A stretch of 5,188 nt of DNA, from positions 1 to 5,188 of the forward strand of contig CAJUFK010000178.1 of the NCBI GenBank assembly GCA_910585535.1, written 5' to 3'. The position numbers and the translations under genes were made by a program. The DNA comes from an uncultured Angelakisella sp. (lineage in GTDB: Bacteria; Bacillota; Clostridia; Oscillospirales; Ruminococcaceae). Below the pieces are notes generated by a model. The model saw nothing but the letters and a program-made list of their open reading frames with translations, was not told the DNA's origin and did not search any database. Below are positions 1-4,399 of this stretch, in pieces. Every line of letters starts with the position of its first letter. The first letter of the stretch is position 1.

Positions 1-62
1 CCCGCCTCTATGCACTTTTTGTCAATGGGGGTCATGTTTTCTGTAATCGGGATTTTCCGCAT
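1..62 (-). CDS. Start of an unidentified minus-strand gene (partial)
   Basis: Only the first 20 codons are inside the window; the protein begins MRKIPITENMTPID and continues off the left edge. The start is well supported: an ATG at 62-60 is preceded by a strong AAAGGGAGGTGA ribosome binding site (67-78 on the plus strand), and a consensus sigma-A promoter lies just upstream at 87-115. The N terminus is polar and has no signal peptide or membrane segment. The fragment is too short to assign a family. In phages and integrative elements of Bacillota a gene next to the lysis module is often a serine recombinase or a regulator, and either would fit, but no catalytic motif is visible. Its promoter shares an operator-like repeat with the promoter of the divergent operon, so it may encode, or be controlled by, the regulator of that operon. 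Confidence 0.7.
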   Translation of the reverse strand, partial: MRKIPITENMTPIDKKCIEA

Positions 63-86
63 TGGCTCACCTCCCTTTTGTTCTTT

Positions 87-115
87 ATTATAATTCACTT
101 GAATTGTTTTGTCAA
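87..115 (-). promoter_or_regulatory. Consensus sigma-A promoter for the left-edge gene
   Basis: Read on the minus strand, TTGACA (115-110) and TATAAT (92-87) are separated by exactly 17 bases, a perfect match to the housekeeping sigma-A consensus. The expected start site near position 80 gives a leader of under 20 nt that holds only the ribosome binding site. The spacer carries the inverted repeat at 92-105. So strong a core promoter with an operator-like repeat inside it suggests control by repression. Confidence 0.85.
92..105. promoter_or_regulatory. Operator candidate 1 (AATTCA-CT-TGAATT)
   Basis: A perfect inverted repeat with 6-base arms and a 2-base centre overlaps the upstream edge of the -10 box and most of the spacer of the leftward promoter. 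Its core ATTCA-N2-TGAAT recurs at 185-196 inside the divergent promoter. A dimeric repressor bound here would block RNA polymerase. The regulator is not visible in the window. Confidence 0.6.
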
Positions 116-122
116 TCCGTCA

Positions 123-139
123 TTATGTCTATAACATAA
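123..139. promoter_or_regulatory. Inverted repeat between the divergent promoters
   Basis: TTATGT (123-128) and ACATAA (134-139) form a perfect 6-base inverted repeat with a 5-base spacer, lying about midway between the two divergent promoters. The sequence differs from the ATTCA-type operators, so it may be the site of another regulator or a chance palindrome in AT-rich DNA. Confidence 0.3.
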
Positions 140-175
140 CCATTCACACGACCGATTATTTGTAACTACTGACAC

Positions 176-204
176 TTGTAATTCATTCATATGAATGGTA
201 TAAT
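176..204 (+). promoter_or_regulatory. Sigma-A promoter of the six-gene operon
   Basis: TTGTAA (176-181, four of six matches to TTGACA) and a perfect TATAAT (199-204) are 17 bases apart. A TG one base before the -10 box (TGGTATAAT) makes it an extended -10 promoter, which can offset the weaker -35. The start site should fall near 211, giving a leader of about 48 nt before the ATG at 259. The spacer contains the perfect palindrome at 184-197. Confidence 0.85.
184..197. promoter_or_regulatory. Operator candidate 2 (CATTCATATGAATG)
   Basis: A perfect 14-base palindrome fills most of the spacer between the -35 and -10 boxes of the rightward promoter and overlaps the extended -10 TG. The core ATTCA-TA-TGAAT matches ATTCA-CT-TGAAT at 93-104 in arms and spacing. 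Its position is the usual one for steric repression. An extra ATTCA half-site lies at 181-185. Confidence 0.65.
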
Positions 205-258
205 GTAATCACAGTAAAGGACAGGGAACAAACCTGAAAGCAAAACGGAGGTAGTCAA

Positions 259-465
259 ATGAAAAATCAAAAGGCTGTTGATTCTTATATCGGTTCCATC
301 GGTGAAATCGCCACCCTGCTGGAAGACCTGAAGGGGTATGTAGTGGATAACCACATGGACATCGCCCCGGAGGATGTAAATTGGGGCCACGCCGGAAGCG
401 CCCAGCACTTGTTGGCTCTGCTTAATGAAGCCGCCGTATTCGCTGGTATCCGGCACGAGAAATAA
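259..465 (+). CDS. Small hypothetical protein, 68 aa (operon gene 1)
   Basis: First gene of the rightward operon. The ATG is preceded by ACGGAGGTAG (245-254) at good spacing. The protein is acidic and probably mostly helical, with no membrane segment, signal peptide or cysteine. Residues 1-33 look like one amphipathic helix region (KAVDSYIGSIGEIATLLEDL). Residues 40-63 contain the compact motif VNWGHAGSAQHLLALLNEAA, followed by a polar tail. I do not recognise a characterised family; proteins of this style are common as hypotheticals on mobile elements of gut Clostridia. It ends two codons before the SD of the next gene, so it is co-transcribed with it. Small size, first place in the operon and a strong repressible promoter would fit a phage or plasmid accessory factor, but no function can be assigned. 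Confidence 0.85.
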   Translation: MKNQKAVDSYIGSIGEIATLLEDLKGYVVDNHMDIAPEDVNWGHAGSAQHLLALLNEAAVFAGIRHEK

Positions 466-479
466 GGGAGGGTTTGGAA

Positions 480-791
480 ATGAAAGCGAATCTGATTGAC
501 CTGCTGAATGGGAATGGCTTCACCGAGAAGCCTGCCGAGAACGAGATTCTCCAAAGCTGCAACGGCCTGATTCTCCAGCGTGAGTGGTCGAAAGAAACCG
601 AGGTTGTCTGGTATGGCAAAAGAACGGAGACCTTCAGCGTCCAGGTGTTCATCAACCGGAAATCCGGCATTTGCCATGTGGCTTTCTACAAAGATAGCCG
701 GGAAATCAAAAGCCGCTGGTACGATACCATCGGAAAGCGCACCTACAATGCCATCGCTGAAACCGTCAAAAATGCCGGGTTTGAAATGTAA
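480..791 (+). CDS. Hypothetical protein, 103 aa (operon gene 2)
   Basis: The start is the ATG at 480, 7 bases after the strong site AAGGGAGGG (464-472), which overlaps the stop of gene 1. An in-frame TTG at 474 is too close to the SD to be the start. The protein has a leucine-rich N terminus (ANLIDLLNGNGF) and then an alternating hydrophobic pattern that suggests beta strands (GLILQREW, TEVVWYG, TFSVQVFINR, ICHVAFY). It ends in a probable helix (YNAIAETVKNAGFEM). It has many charged residues (net basic) and no signal peptide or membrane span. The layout resembles a small alpha-beta soluble protein, possibly a binding protein or inhibitor, but I recognise no family. Its stop codon is again part of the next ribosome binding site. 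Confidence 0.87.
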   Translation: MKANLIDLLNGNGFTEKPAENEILQSCNGLILQREWSKETEVVWYGKRTETFSVQVFINRKSGICHVAFYKDSREIKSRWYDTIGKRTYNAIAETVKNAGFEM

Positions 792-805
792 GGGAGGATT
801 TGAAG

Positions 806-1072
806 ATGAATCAGAAAACCGTTAGCTATCGCACCTACTCGCTGGCCCTGTCGAAGCTCCAAGCCGAGCTTGACCTTGACCGCACGATCACCGTCTATGA
901 TATGGGCAGCAATTTCGGCAACGAGCCGATTCGGTTAGGCGTAAACTGGAGCGCCATCGGAACCGTCCCAGCTTCGGAGGCTGTAGATTTCGCCCAGCGT
1001 CTTATGGATGCTGCCAAAGCCGCCGAAGGCTTCGAGTATAACGGGTATGTTGTTACTTATGGGGAGGGCTGA
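806..1072 (+). CDS. Hypothetical protein, 88 aa (operon gene 3)
   Basis: The start is the ATG at 806, 8 bases after AGGGAGG (791-797); the upstream in-frame TTG at 800 is too close to the SD. The soluble protein begins with a helical stretch (YSLALSKLQAELD), then has strands around ITVYDMG and PIRLGVNWSAIGTV, then a helix with the pattern SEAVDFAQRLMDAAKAAEGF, and ends with a hydrophobic strand (YNGYVVTYGEG). VNW followed by a glycine and a helix with paired alanines is faintly like the centre of the 68-aa product of gene 1. That is too short to prove homology. No catalytic motif, cysteine or membrane segment is seen and no family is recognised. Its last codons hold the ribosome binding site of gene 4. 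Confidence 0.86.
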   Translation: MNQKTVSYRTYSLALSKLQAELDLDRTITVYDMGSNFGNEPIRLGVNWSAIGTVPASEAVDFAQRLMDAAKAAEGFEYNGYVVTYGEG

Positions 1073-1075
1073 AAA

Positions 1076-1426
1076 ATGGCGAGTTTGAGAAATTGTGCCA
1101 GATCCATTCGAGAAGAAGCGGCAGACGGTATCTGCTGGATCGCTCTCTGGAAGGAAGGCCGGTCGTGGAATGTTGATACTATCTGGCCGGAAGATATGCT
1201 CTACGACAAGGGCATCATGGTTTTGGAATCGGACTATCTGGAGCGGCTCCGGGAAATCGTGAAGGCCGATTCCTCTGCCATCTTGGTCAGTGGCGAATAC
1301 TCCAATATCGGTTGTGCAGGGGATGGTTCTCTGCCGGATGTGCAGGTCCTGACCGATGCCCTCCGCTGGCAGTACGAGGATTGTCACCCTCTTATCACCG
1401 ATTGGGAATTGAAGGAGGCGGTCTAA
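1076..1426 (+). CDS. Hypothetical protein, 116 aa (operon gene 4)
   Basis: The ATG lies 3 bases after the stop of gene 3 and 8 bases after GGGGAGG (1061-1067), so translation is probably coupled. It is the largest protein of the block. The N terminus has a short basic stretch (RNCARSIREEA), followed by a tryptophan-rich region (GICWIALWKEGRSWNVDTIWPED) and an acidic C-terminal half ending DWELKEAV. The middle (LESDYLERLREIVKADSSAILVSGEY) looks like a helix followed by a strand. Three cysteines are scattered without a metal-site pattern. It is probably cytosolic, and the overall charge is acidic. A small, tryptophan-rich acidic protein in a phage accessory position is compatible with an inhibitor of a nucleic-acid-binding enzyme. 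That is only a guess, and I recognise no family. Confidence 0.87.
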   Translation: MASLRNCARSIREEAADGICWIALWKEGRSWNVDTIWPEDMLYDKGIMVLESDYLERLREIVKADSSAILVSGEYSNIGCAGDGSLPDVQVLTDALRWQYEDCHPLITDWELKEAV

Positions 1427-1561
1427 ATGCTGACATGGGTGATTGTTGGTGCGGGGCTTCCCGATCTGAGGATTCGGGCAAGGTCTTTTGATGAAGCTCT
1501 GTCAAGGGCAAGGCTCCGGGATTCCGGGTATTGTGGCGGCTATGTGGCCGATGATGAGTAA
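1427..1561 (+). CDS. Small hypothetical protein, 44 aa (operon gene 5)
   Basis: This very short gene begins immediately after the stop codon of gene 4 (TAA then ATG, no gap) and has its own AAGGAGG (1412-1418) 8 bases upstream, so it is very likely translated. The product starts MLTWVIVGAG, continues with a basic segment (RIRARSFDEALSRARLRDSG) and ends in a glycine- and tyrosine-rich acidic tail (YCGGYVADDE). The strand-then-helix order, with SFDEAL before an arginine-rich helix, is typical of tiny hypothetical proteins on gut Clostridia mobile elements that begin with a beta hairpin and a DEAL-type helix. It has two close glycine-tyrosine pairs and one cysteine. The stop TAA forms part of the next ribosome binding site. 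No function can be assigned. Confidence 0.8.
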   Translation: MLTWVIVGAGLPDLRIRARSFDEALSRARLRDSGYCGGYVADDE

Positions 1562-1575
1562 GGAGGATATTGAAT

Positions 1576-1785
1576 ATGAAAATGATTAACAAAGCCACCG
1601 GCGAGGCTGTCTACTATAATCCGGTTCGGAAAGCCGGGAAGGATGTCTGGGTGATTCAGGGCATCGGCGGGACAGTGATCATCGGGCGGGACCGGCAGAA
1701 GAAAAAATCCCGCATCTTCACCCAGGAGGCTCAGGCGGAAGCCTACCTGAAGCGGCACGGCTTTGAGAACGAAGTGTACCGCTGA
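1576..1785 (+). CDS. Small basic hypothetical protein, 69 aa (operon gene 6)
   Basis: Last gene of the operon. The ATG at 1576 lies about 8 bases after AAGGAGGAT (1560-1568); an in-frame TTG at 1570 is too close to the SD. The protein is basic and strand-rich: ATGEAVYYNPVRKAG, then VWVIQGIGGTVIIGRD, then the lysine cluster RQKKKSRIF, and finally a helix (TQEAQAEAYLKRHGFENE). Three or four strands followed by a helix and a lysine patch could form a small nucleic-acid-binding or protein-inhibitor fold, but there is no recognisable motif such as a helix-turn-helix or zinc ribbon. The gene is followed 11 bases later by a rho-independent terminator that ends the transcript. Confidence 0.86.
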   Translation: MKMINKATGEAVYYNPVRKAGKDVWVIQGIGGTVIIGRDRQKKKSRIFTQEAQAEAYLKRHGFENEVYR

Positions 1786-1795
1786 ATGGCAAAGT

Positions 1796-1850
1796 AGAGG
1801 CGGCATCTGGTTCCCCAATACGGGGGCCACACGCCGCCTCTTTGTTTTGC
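1796..1850 (+). terminator. Rho-independent terminator of the six-gene operon
   Basis: AGAGGCGGC (1796-1804) pairs perfectly with GCCGCCTCT (1833-1841), enclosing a smaller CCCC/GGGG hairpin. The stem runs directly into TTTGTTTTG on the plus strand. On the minus strand no T run follows, so this is a one-way terminator for the rightward operon. Confidence 0.85.
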
Positions 1851-1885
1851 CTTATACTTTCTCTACCTTTGCGGTTGCCGCCTGT

Positions 1886-1906
1886 CTTTTTTCCAAAGGA
1901 AAAAAG
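1886..1906. repeat. Perfect inverted repeat in the convergent intergenic zone
   Basis: CTTTTTTCC (1886-1894) and GGAAAAAAG (1898-1906) are perfect inverted copies with a 3-base AAA centre. They are flanked by GCCGC (1877-1881) and GCGGC (1916-1920), which can pair to extend the structure. There is no clear T run after it, so it is not a standard terminator. The zone 1850-1945 contains no gene that I can support. Confidence 0.5.
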
Positions 1907-1945
1907 AGGCCCTTTGCGGCGCTTTGGTGTAAGTTTACCCTACAA

Positions 1946-1998
1946 AAATAAAAGCGCCTGTACGGGCCTCCCAGGGGCCGCACAGGCGCTTTTTGTAA
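1946..1998. terminator. Bidirectional rho-independent terminator
   Basis: AAAAGCGCCTGT (1950-1961) pairs perfectly with ACAGGCGCTTTT (1982-1993), a 12-bp stem with a GC-rich apical region (GGCC/GGCC). On the plus strand it runs into TTTTTG; on the minus strand it runs into TTTTATTTTTGTA. It is the probable end of the minus-strand lysis transcript and a second stop for the plus-strand operon. Confidence 0.85.
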
Positions 1999-2000
1999 CA

Positions 2001-2029
2001 GGCGCATGGTGCGCCATTTTTTTGTTTTT
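2001..2029 (+). terminator. Short hairpin with long T run (plus strand)
   Basis: GGCGCA (2001-2006) and TGCGCC (2010-2015) form a stem with loop TGG, followed by ATTTTTTTGTTTTT on the plus strand. It looks like a third barrier to rightward transcription entering the lysis genes as antisense. The T run overlaps the stop codon of the minus-strand gene ending at 2028. Confidence 0.65.
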
Positions 2030-2402
2030 ACGGAGTGTCCTTTGCGGAATCGGGGGTCAGGAAATCCGCCTTGATCCAGAGGCCATTCCTCAGCCGGGCG
2101 CATCCCTCATGGATGGCGGTGATTGTGACCGGGGTTCCCAGGGGGAGGGTGCCGACCGGCCTCACCTCCATGAGAGGGCTGTCCGGGGCCATCCGAAGGA
2201 CAGCCAGCGCCACATTGATCCTTGCGGTAAACGGGAGCGGGATTTCCTCTATGCGGGGAGCTTCCGGTTCTTCGGCGGCATCGGGAGCGCTGGAGTGAGT
2301 ATCTCCCTGCGGCTCGGTATTAGAAACTTCCGGGGTTGCGGTCAGAACGGATTCCTCCGGGGACGGAGTTTCCGCCTTTGCGTTTTTCTTGCCTCGTGCC
2401 AT
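2028..2402 (-). CDS. Phage protein with C-terminal SH3-like domain, 124 aa
   Basis: Last gene of the minus-strand block. The ATG at 2402 follows AGGAGGT at 8 bases. Residues 1-10 are a basic start (MARGKKNAKA). Residues 11-58 are a low-complexity linker rich in Pro, Glu, Ala, Ser and Thr. Residues 61-116 have the layout of a bacterial SH3 domain: an N-terminal strand with LRMAPDS, then VGTLPLGTPVTITA, then CARLRNGLWIKADFL, which matches the usual G-x-W-(I/V)-x-x-x-(Y/F)-L ending. Such domains often bind peptidoglycan cross-bridges. No signal peptide or catalytic domain is present, so it may act with the amidase encoded upstream or be a small virion or wall-binding protein. The SH3 call is from pattern, not a search. 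The gene lies 16 bases after the holin candidate, and the terminators at 1946-1998 follow it. Confidence 0.82.
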   Translation of the reverse strand: MARGKKNAKAETPSPEESVLTATPEVSNTEPQGDTHSSAPDAAEEPEAPRIEEIPLPFTARINVALAVLRMAPDSPLMEVRPVGTLPLGTPVTITAIHEGCARLRNGLWIKADFLTPDSAKDTP

Positions 2403-2418
2403 CTCTGCTTACCTCCTA

Positions 2419-2736
2419 TTACTTGCCGATCTGCCCCAGGGCCTCTTTGAGCTTGTCAAAGCCGAACATGGCGGCATAGGCCACGAAAAGCCCCAGCGCA
2501 ATGGCCCCGGCGATCAGGTACCAAGTGATGGCGATTTTGGCGATAGCGCAGACGGCGAAAAACGCCACCAGCGTCACGACCATGGAAATCCCCACCGCCA
2601 GAAAGTTGGTGGGGATTTTGTCGTAAGTCAGCCCTTTCAGAACCTGCACGATGATGTTGGTCACCACGGTCAGGATCAGGGCCGCTGTCAGGATTGCGGA
2701 GATGGCCATGGGGATGTGCTGGATGATGGTGTTCAT
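2419..2736 (-). CDS. Probable phage holin, three membrane spans, 105 aa
   Basis: The ATG at 2736 is 8 bases after AGGAGG. Three hydrophobic segments are clear: about residues 9-31 (PMAISAILTAALILTVVTNI), 45-66 (FLAVGISMVVTLVAFFAVCA) and 68-91 (IAITWYLIAGAIALGLFVAY). A short charged loop (KGLTYDKIPTN) separates the first two, and the C terminus is basic (DKLKEALGQIGK). Size, span number, charged tail and position beside an endolysin match the general holin pattern: a protein that forms holes in the cytoplasmic membrane at the end of the lytic cycle so that the endolysin reaches the wall. The KIPTNFLAV turn followed by TWYLI resembles small holin-type proteins of Clostridia phages. Its SD follows the stop of the upstream gene directly. 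An unrelated small membrane protein cannot be excluded. Confidence 0.78.
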   Translation of the reverse strand: MNTIIQHIPMAISAILTAALILTVVTNIIVQVLKGLTYDKIPTNFLAVGISMVVTLVAFFAVCAIAKIAITWYLIAGAIALGLFVAYAAMFGFDKLKEALGQIGK

Positions 2737-2751
2737 ATGATTGTCCTCCTG

Positions 2752-3102
2752 TCAAAATTCCTGGGGGCTTTCGCCCTCATCGTCCACATTGAAATTTGTG
2801 GCCTTTGCAGCCTCAAAGGTCACGCCGCCCTCGCGGTGGTCGCTTTTGGCCATGTTGAGGTAAAAACTGCAGATCACGCCGTGCGCCGCCCAAGGGAGGC
2901 CCACCATGGCGGAGAGCCATGGAAGAGCGCCGTCAAAGCTCCTATAAATGCAAAAGGCGGCGAGGGCCAGACCGCCGATGGTAACCGTCCAGAGGAGGCC
3001 CCGAATGTCTGCAATCAGGCGCTTGGAAAATTCCTGCTCCTGCTTGCTCTTTGCGGTTTTCCTCTTGGAACGCACAGCCCTCTTGCCTCGTGCCGGTGTC
3101 AT
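2752..3102 (-). CDS. Two-span membrane protein of the lysis cassette, 116 aa
   Basis: The start ATG (3102-3100) overlaps the stop TGA of the amidase as ATGA. No Shine-Dalgarno sequence is visible upstream (CCGGTACCCCCGT), so translation most likely depends on ribosomes finishing the amidase. The first 30 residues are strongly basic (RGKRAVRSKRKTAKSKQ). Two membrane segments follow, about residues 35-53 (GLLWTVTIGGLALAAFCIY) and 59-82 (ALPWLSAMVGLPWAAHGVIC), then an acidic tail (NVDDEGESPQEF). This could be a second holin, an antiholin or a holin partner; the basic N terminus and two spans allow any of these. Position between endolysin and holin candidate supports a lysis role. I do not recognise a named family, and the function is inference. 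Confidence 0.78.
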   Translation of the reverse strand: MTPARGKRAVRSKRKTAKSKQEQEFSKRLIADIRGLLWTVTIGGLALAAFCIYRSFDGALPWLSAMVGLPWAAHGVICSFYLNMAKSDHREGGVTFEAAKATNFNVDDEGESPQEF

Positions 3103-4094
3103 ACGGGGGTACCGGATTTTGTGGTGATGAACGCTTGGAATCCGGCGGCGGTCAGTTTCTGCATCTGCGCCTCAGCATTTGCCTTTTTGCTATAGGCCCC
3201 GACCTGCACTTTGTACAGGCCATCTGCCTTGACCACATAGGTATCAAAACCTGCCGCTTTGATTTTCTTTGCATAGGCTGTTGCGTTTGCCTTGGAGGAA
3301 AAGGCCCCCGTCTGCACCCGATAGAGCGTCCCGGCGGCATCGGCGGTGGGAGCCTGCGCCCCGCCGTTCAGAGCGTCCATGTACCCCTGAACCAGCTGCT
3401 TGAATGCTTTCCAGTTCTTCAGGGCGATGTCCGGGTTGCTGCTTCCGAAGATATAAGTCGGACACCATTTCTGGTTCCTTACCGGGTTTGTGCATTGCCG
3501 GTCCACATCTGCGAAGTGTTTTCCCGCCGATTTGTTCACCCAGTAGGTATGGCTGAACAGCTTGTCAATGGTCAGCCCATGCTTCCAGAGGAGCCATGCC
3601 GCCATCCTTGCGGCGTTGTCTTTGGCCTTTTCGTCATGGGCTGCGGTATCCCCCATGATTACCTCCATGCTTATGGTGGTCATGTTGCCGCCGTCCGGGG
3701 TGCTGCCATCGCCAGCGTGCCAGCTCACCTCTGCGGAACCGACCGGATCATTGGAACACAGGCCAGTTCCCGCTTTCAGGTTCTGCCATGCGCCGGTATC
3801 GTCCACATAGTAATGCACCCGCACCGATCCCATGTTTTCATTGTAGGTTGCGCGGGTGTACTGTTCCCCGTCATCATGTACATTGGCCAGATCCGCCGTG
3901 TTGTGGATAGTGACGCCCTGCACCTTTCCAGTGCCGCCGCTCAGGCGCTGCTGTTTTTTGTACAGGCTGCCAGCGGAGAAGCCGGCCTTTTGGGCTTTGG
4001 CCCCGTCTTTCCAGCGGATGCCATCAGGGATAATCTTTTCGCTGACGGTCACGCCGTTCATCTGAAAGACCTTGTTTGCTGTGAGTAATGCCAT
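3099..4094 (-). CDS. Phage endolysin: N-acetylmuramoyl-L-alanine amidase with SPOR domain, 331 aa
   Basis: This enzyme cleaves the bond between N-acetylmuramic acid and L-alanine in peptidoglycan. The catalytic Amidase_2 (PGRP-type zinc amidase) domain covers about residues 55-220. His64 in VTIHNTA, His182 in FSHTYW and Cys211 in KWCPTYI are the probable zinc ligands. VRVHYYVDD (His94), SWHAGDG (His126) and ISMEVIMG (Glu144) are the usual supporting motifs. After a Gly/Ala/Pro linker (243-256), residues 257-327 form a SPOR domain built of two visible copies, LYRVQTGAFSSKANA and LYKVQVGAYSKKANA, 36 residues apart; this fold binds glycan strands stripped of stem peptides. There is no signal peptide, so export needs a holin, as for canonical endolysins. 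The ATG at 4094 follows a purine-rich site (GAAAGGAAGGA) at somewhat long spacing. The stop overlaps the next start. Confidence in the catalytic assignment is high. Confidence 0.95.
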   Translation of the reverse strand: MALLTANKVFQMNGVTVSEKIIPDGIRWKDGAKAQKAGFSAGSLYKKQQRLSGGTGKVQGVTIHNTADLANVHDDGEQYTRATYNENMGSVRVHYYVDDTGAWQNLKAGTGLCSNDPVGSAEVSWHAGDGSTPDGGNMTTISMEVIMGDTAAHDEKAKDNAARMAAWLLWKHGLTIDKLFSHTYWVNKSAGKHFADVDRQCTNPVRNQKWCPTYIFGSSNPDIALKNWKAFKQLVQGYMDALNGGAQAPTADAAGTLYRVQTGAFSSKANATAYAKKIKAAGFDTYVVKADGLYKVQVGAYSKKANAEAQMQKLTAAGFQAFITTKSGTPV

Positions 4095-4115
4095 TTTTCT
4101 TTATCCTTCCTTTCG

Positions 4116-4394
4116 TTAGAGATCAGGGTGGTGGGCGCTCTTGTTCAGGTGCTTGTCCAGCATATTCAGGGCATCCTTGCAGGGGCCATCGCATCCCTGT
4201 TCGATCAGCCCCTGCAAAGCCCCACGGAGGCCATAGCACACCAGCGTCTGTTCTTCCTGAATCGCTTTGATGGCCTCGGTCTGCCTCTTGTTGCTCTCAT
4301 AGACCTTATAGATGGCGATCACAGCTCCGATCAGGGCGCTCATGGCTCCGAGAAGGCTTGCGGCCTTGATGATGGTATCCACATCGATGTACAT
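4116..4394 (-). CDS. Single-span membrane protein of the lysis cassette, 92 aa
   Basis: The frame stays open to 4430, but the start chosen is the ATG at 4394 because AGGGGAGGTGA (4400-4410) lies at ideal spacing before it. The protein starts MYIDVDTIIKAASL and has one membrane segment at about residues 7-29 (TIIKAASLLGAMSALIGAVI). A charged helical region follows (YESNKRQTEAIKAIQEEQ), then a second helix with three cysteines (positions 53, 68, 72: VCYGL, GCDGPC) and a tail KHLNKSAHHPDL. Small proteins with this layout, ending in an EKHLNK-like motif, are frequent just upstream of amidases in Clostridia prophages and are often left as hypothetical. A holin-like or lysis-timing role is plausible from context only. 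Its SD contains the stop codon of the preceding gene, so the two are probably translationally coupled. Confidence 0.83.
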   Translation of the reverse strand: MYIDVDTIIKAASLLGAMSALIGAVIAIYKVYESNKRQTEAIKAIQEEQTLVCYGLRGALQGLIEQGCDGPCKDALNMLDKHLNKSAHHPDL

Positions 4395-4399
4395 ACGGT

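Noticed and set aside
109..135. Second rightward promoter candidate TTGTCA-15-TATAAC
   Set aside because: The spacer is only 15 bases and the -10 is imperfect, whereas the promoter at 176-204 has ideal spacing and an extended -10.
935..1387. 150-aa minus-strand open frame opposite operon genes 3 and 4
   Set aside because: No SD, and it is antisense to two tightly coupled genes with strong SDs; a shadow frame.
1842..2450. 202-aa open frame on the plus strand across the convergent terminators
   Set aside because: It runs through three terminator hairpins and then antisense to the SH3-like gene, with no SD; not a plausible gene.
2389..3195. 268-aa open frame on the plus strand opposite the holin candidate and the two-span gene
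   Set aside because: It covers several minus-strand genes with good SDs and typical membrane segments; its own translation is low-complexity, His- and Gly-rich and lacks an SD.
3051..4088. Long open frame on the plus strand opposite the amidase gene (345 aa)
   Set aside because: It lies antisense to a clear Amidase_2-SPOR gene, has no SD at its start, and its translation is rich in Cys, His and Pro without domain pattern. It is a shadow caused by the GC-rich codon use of the amidase.
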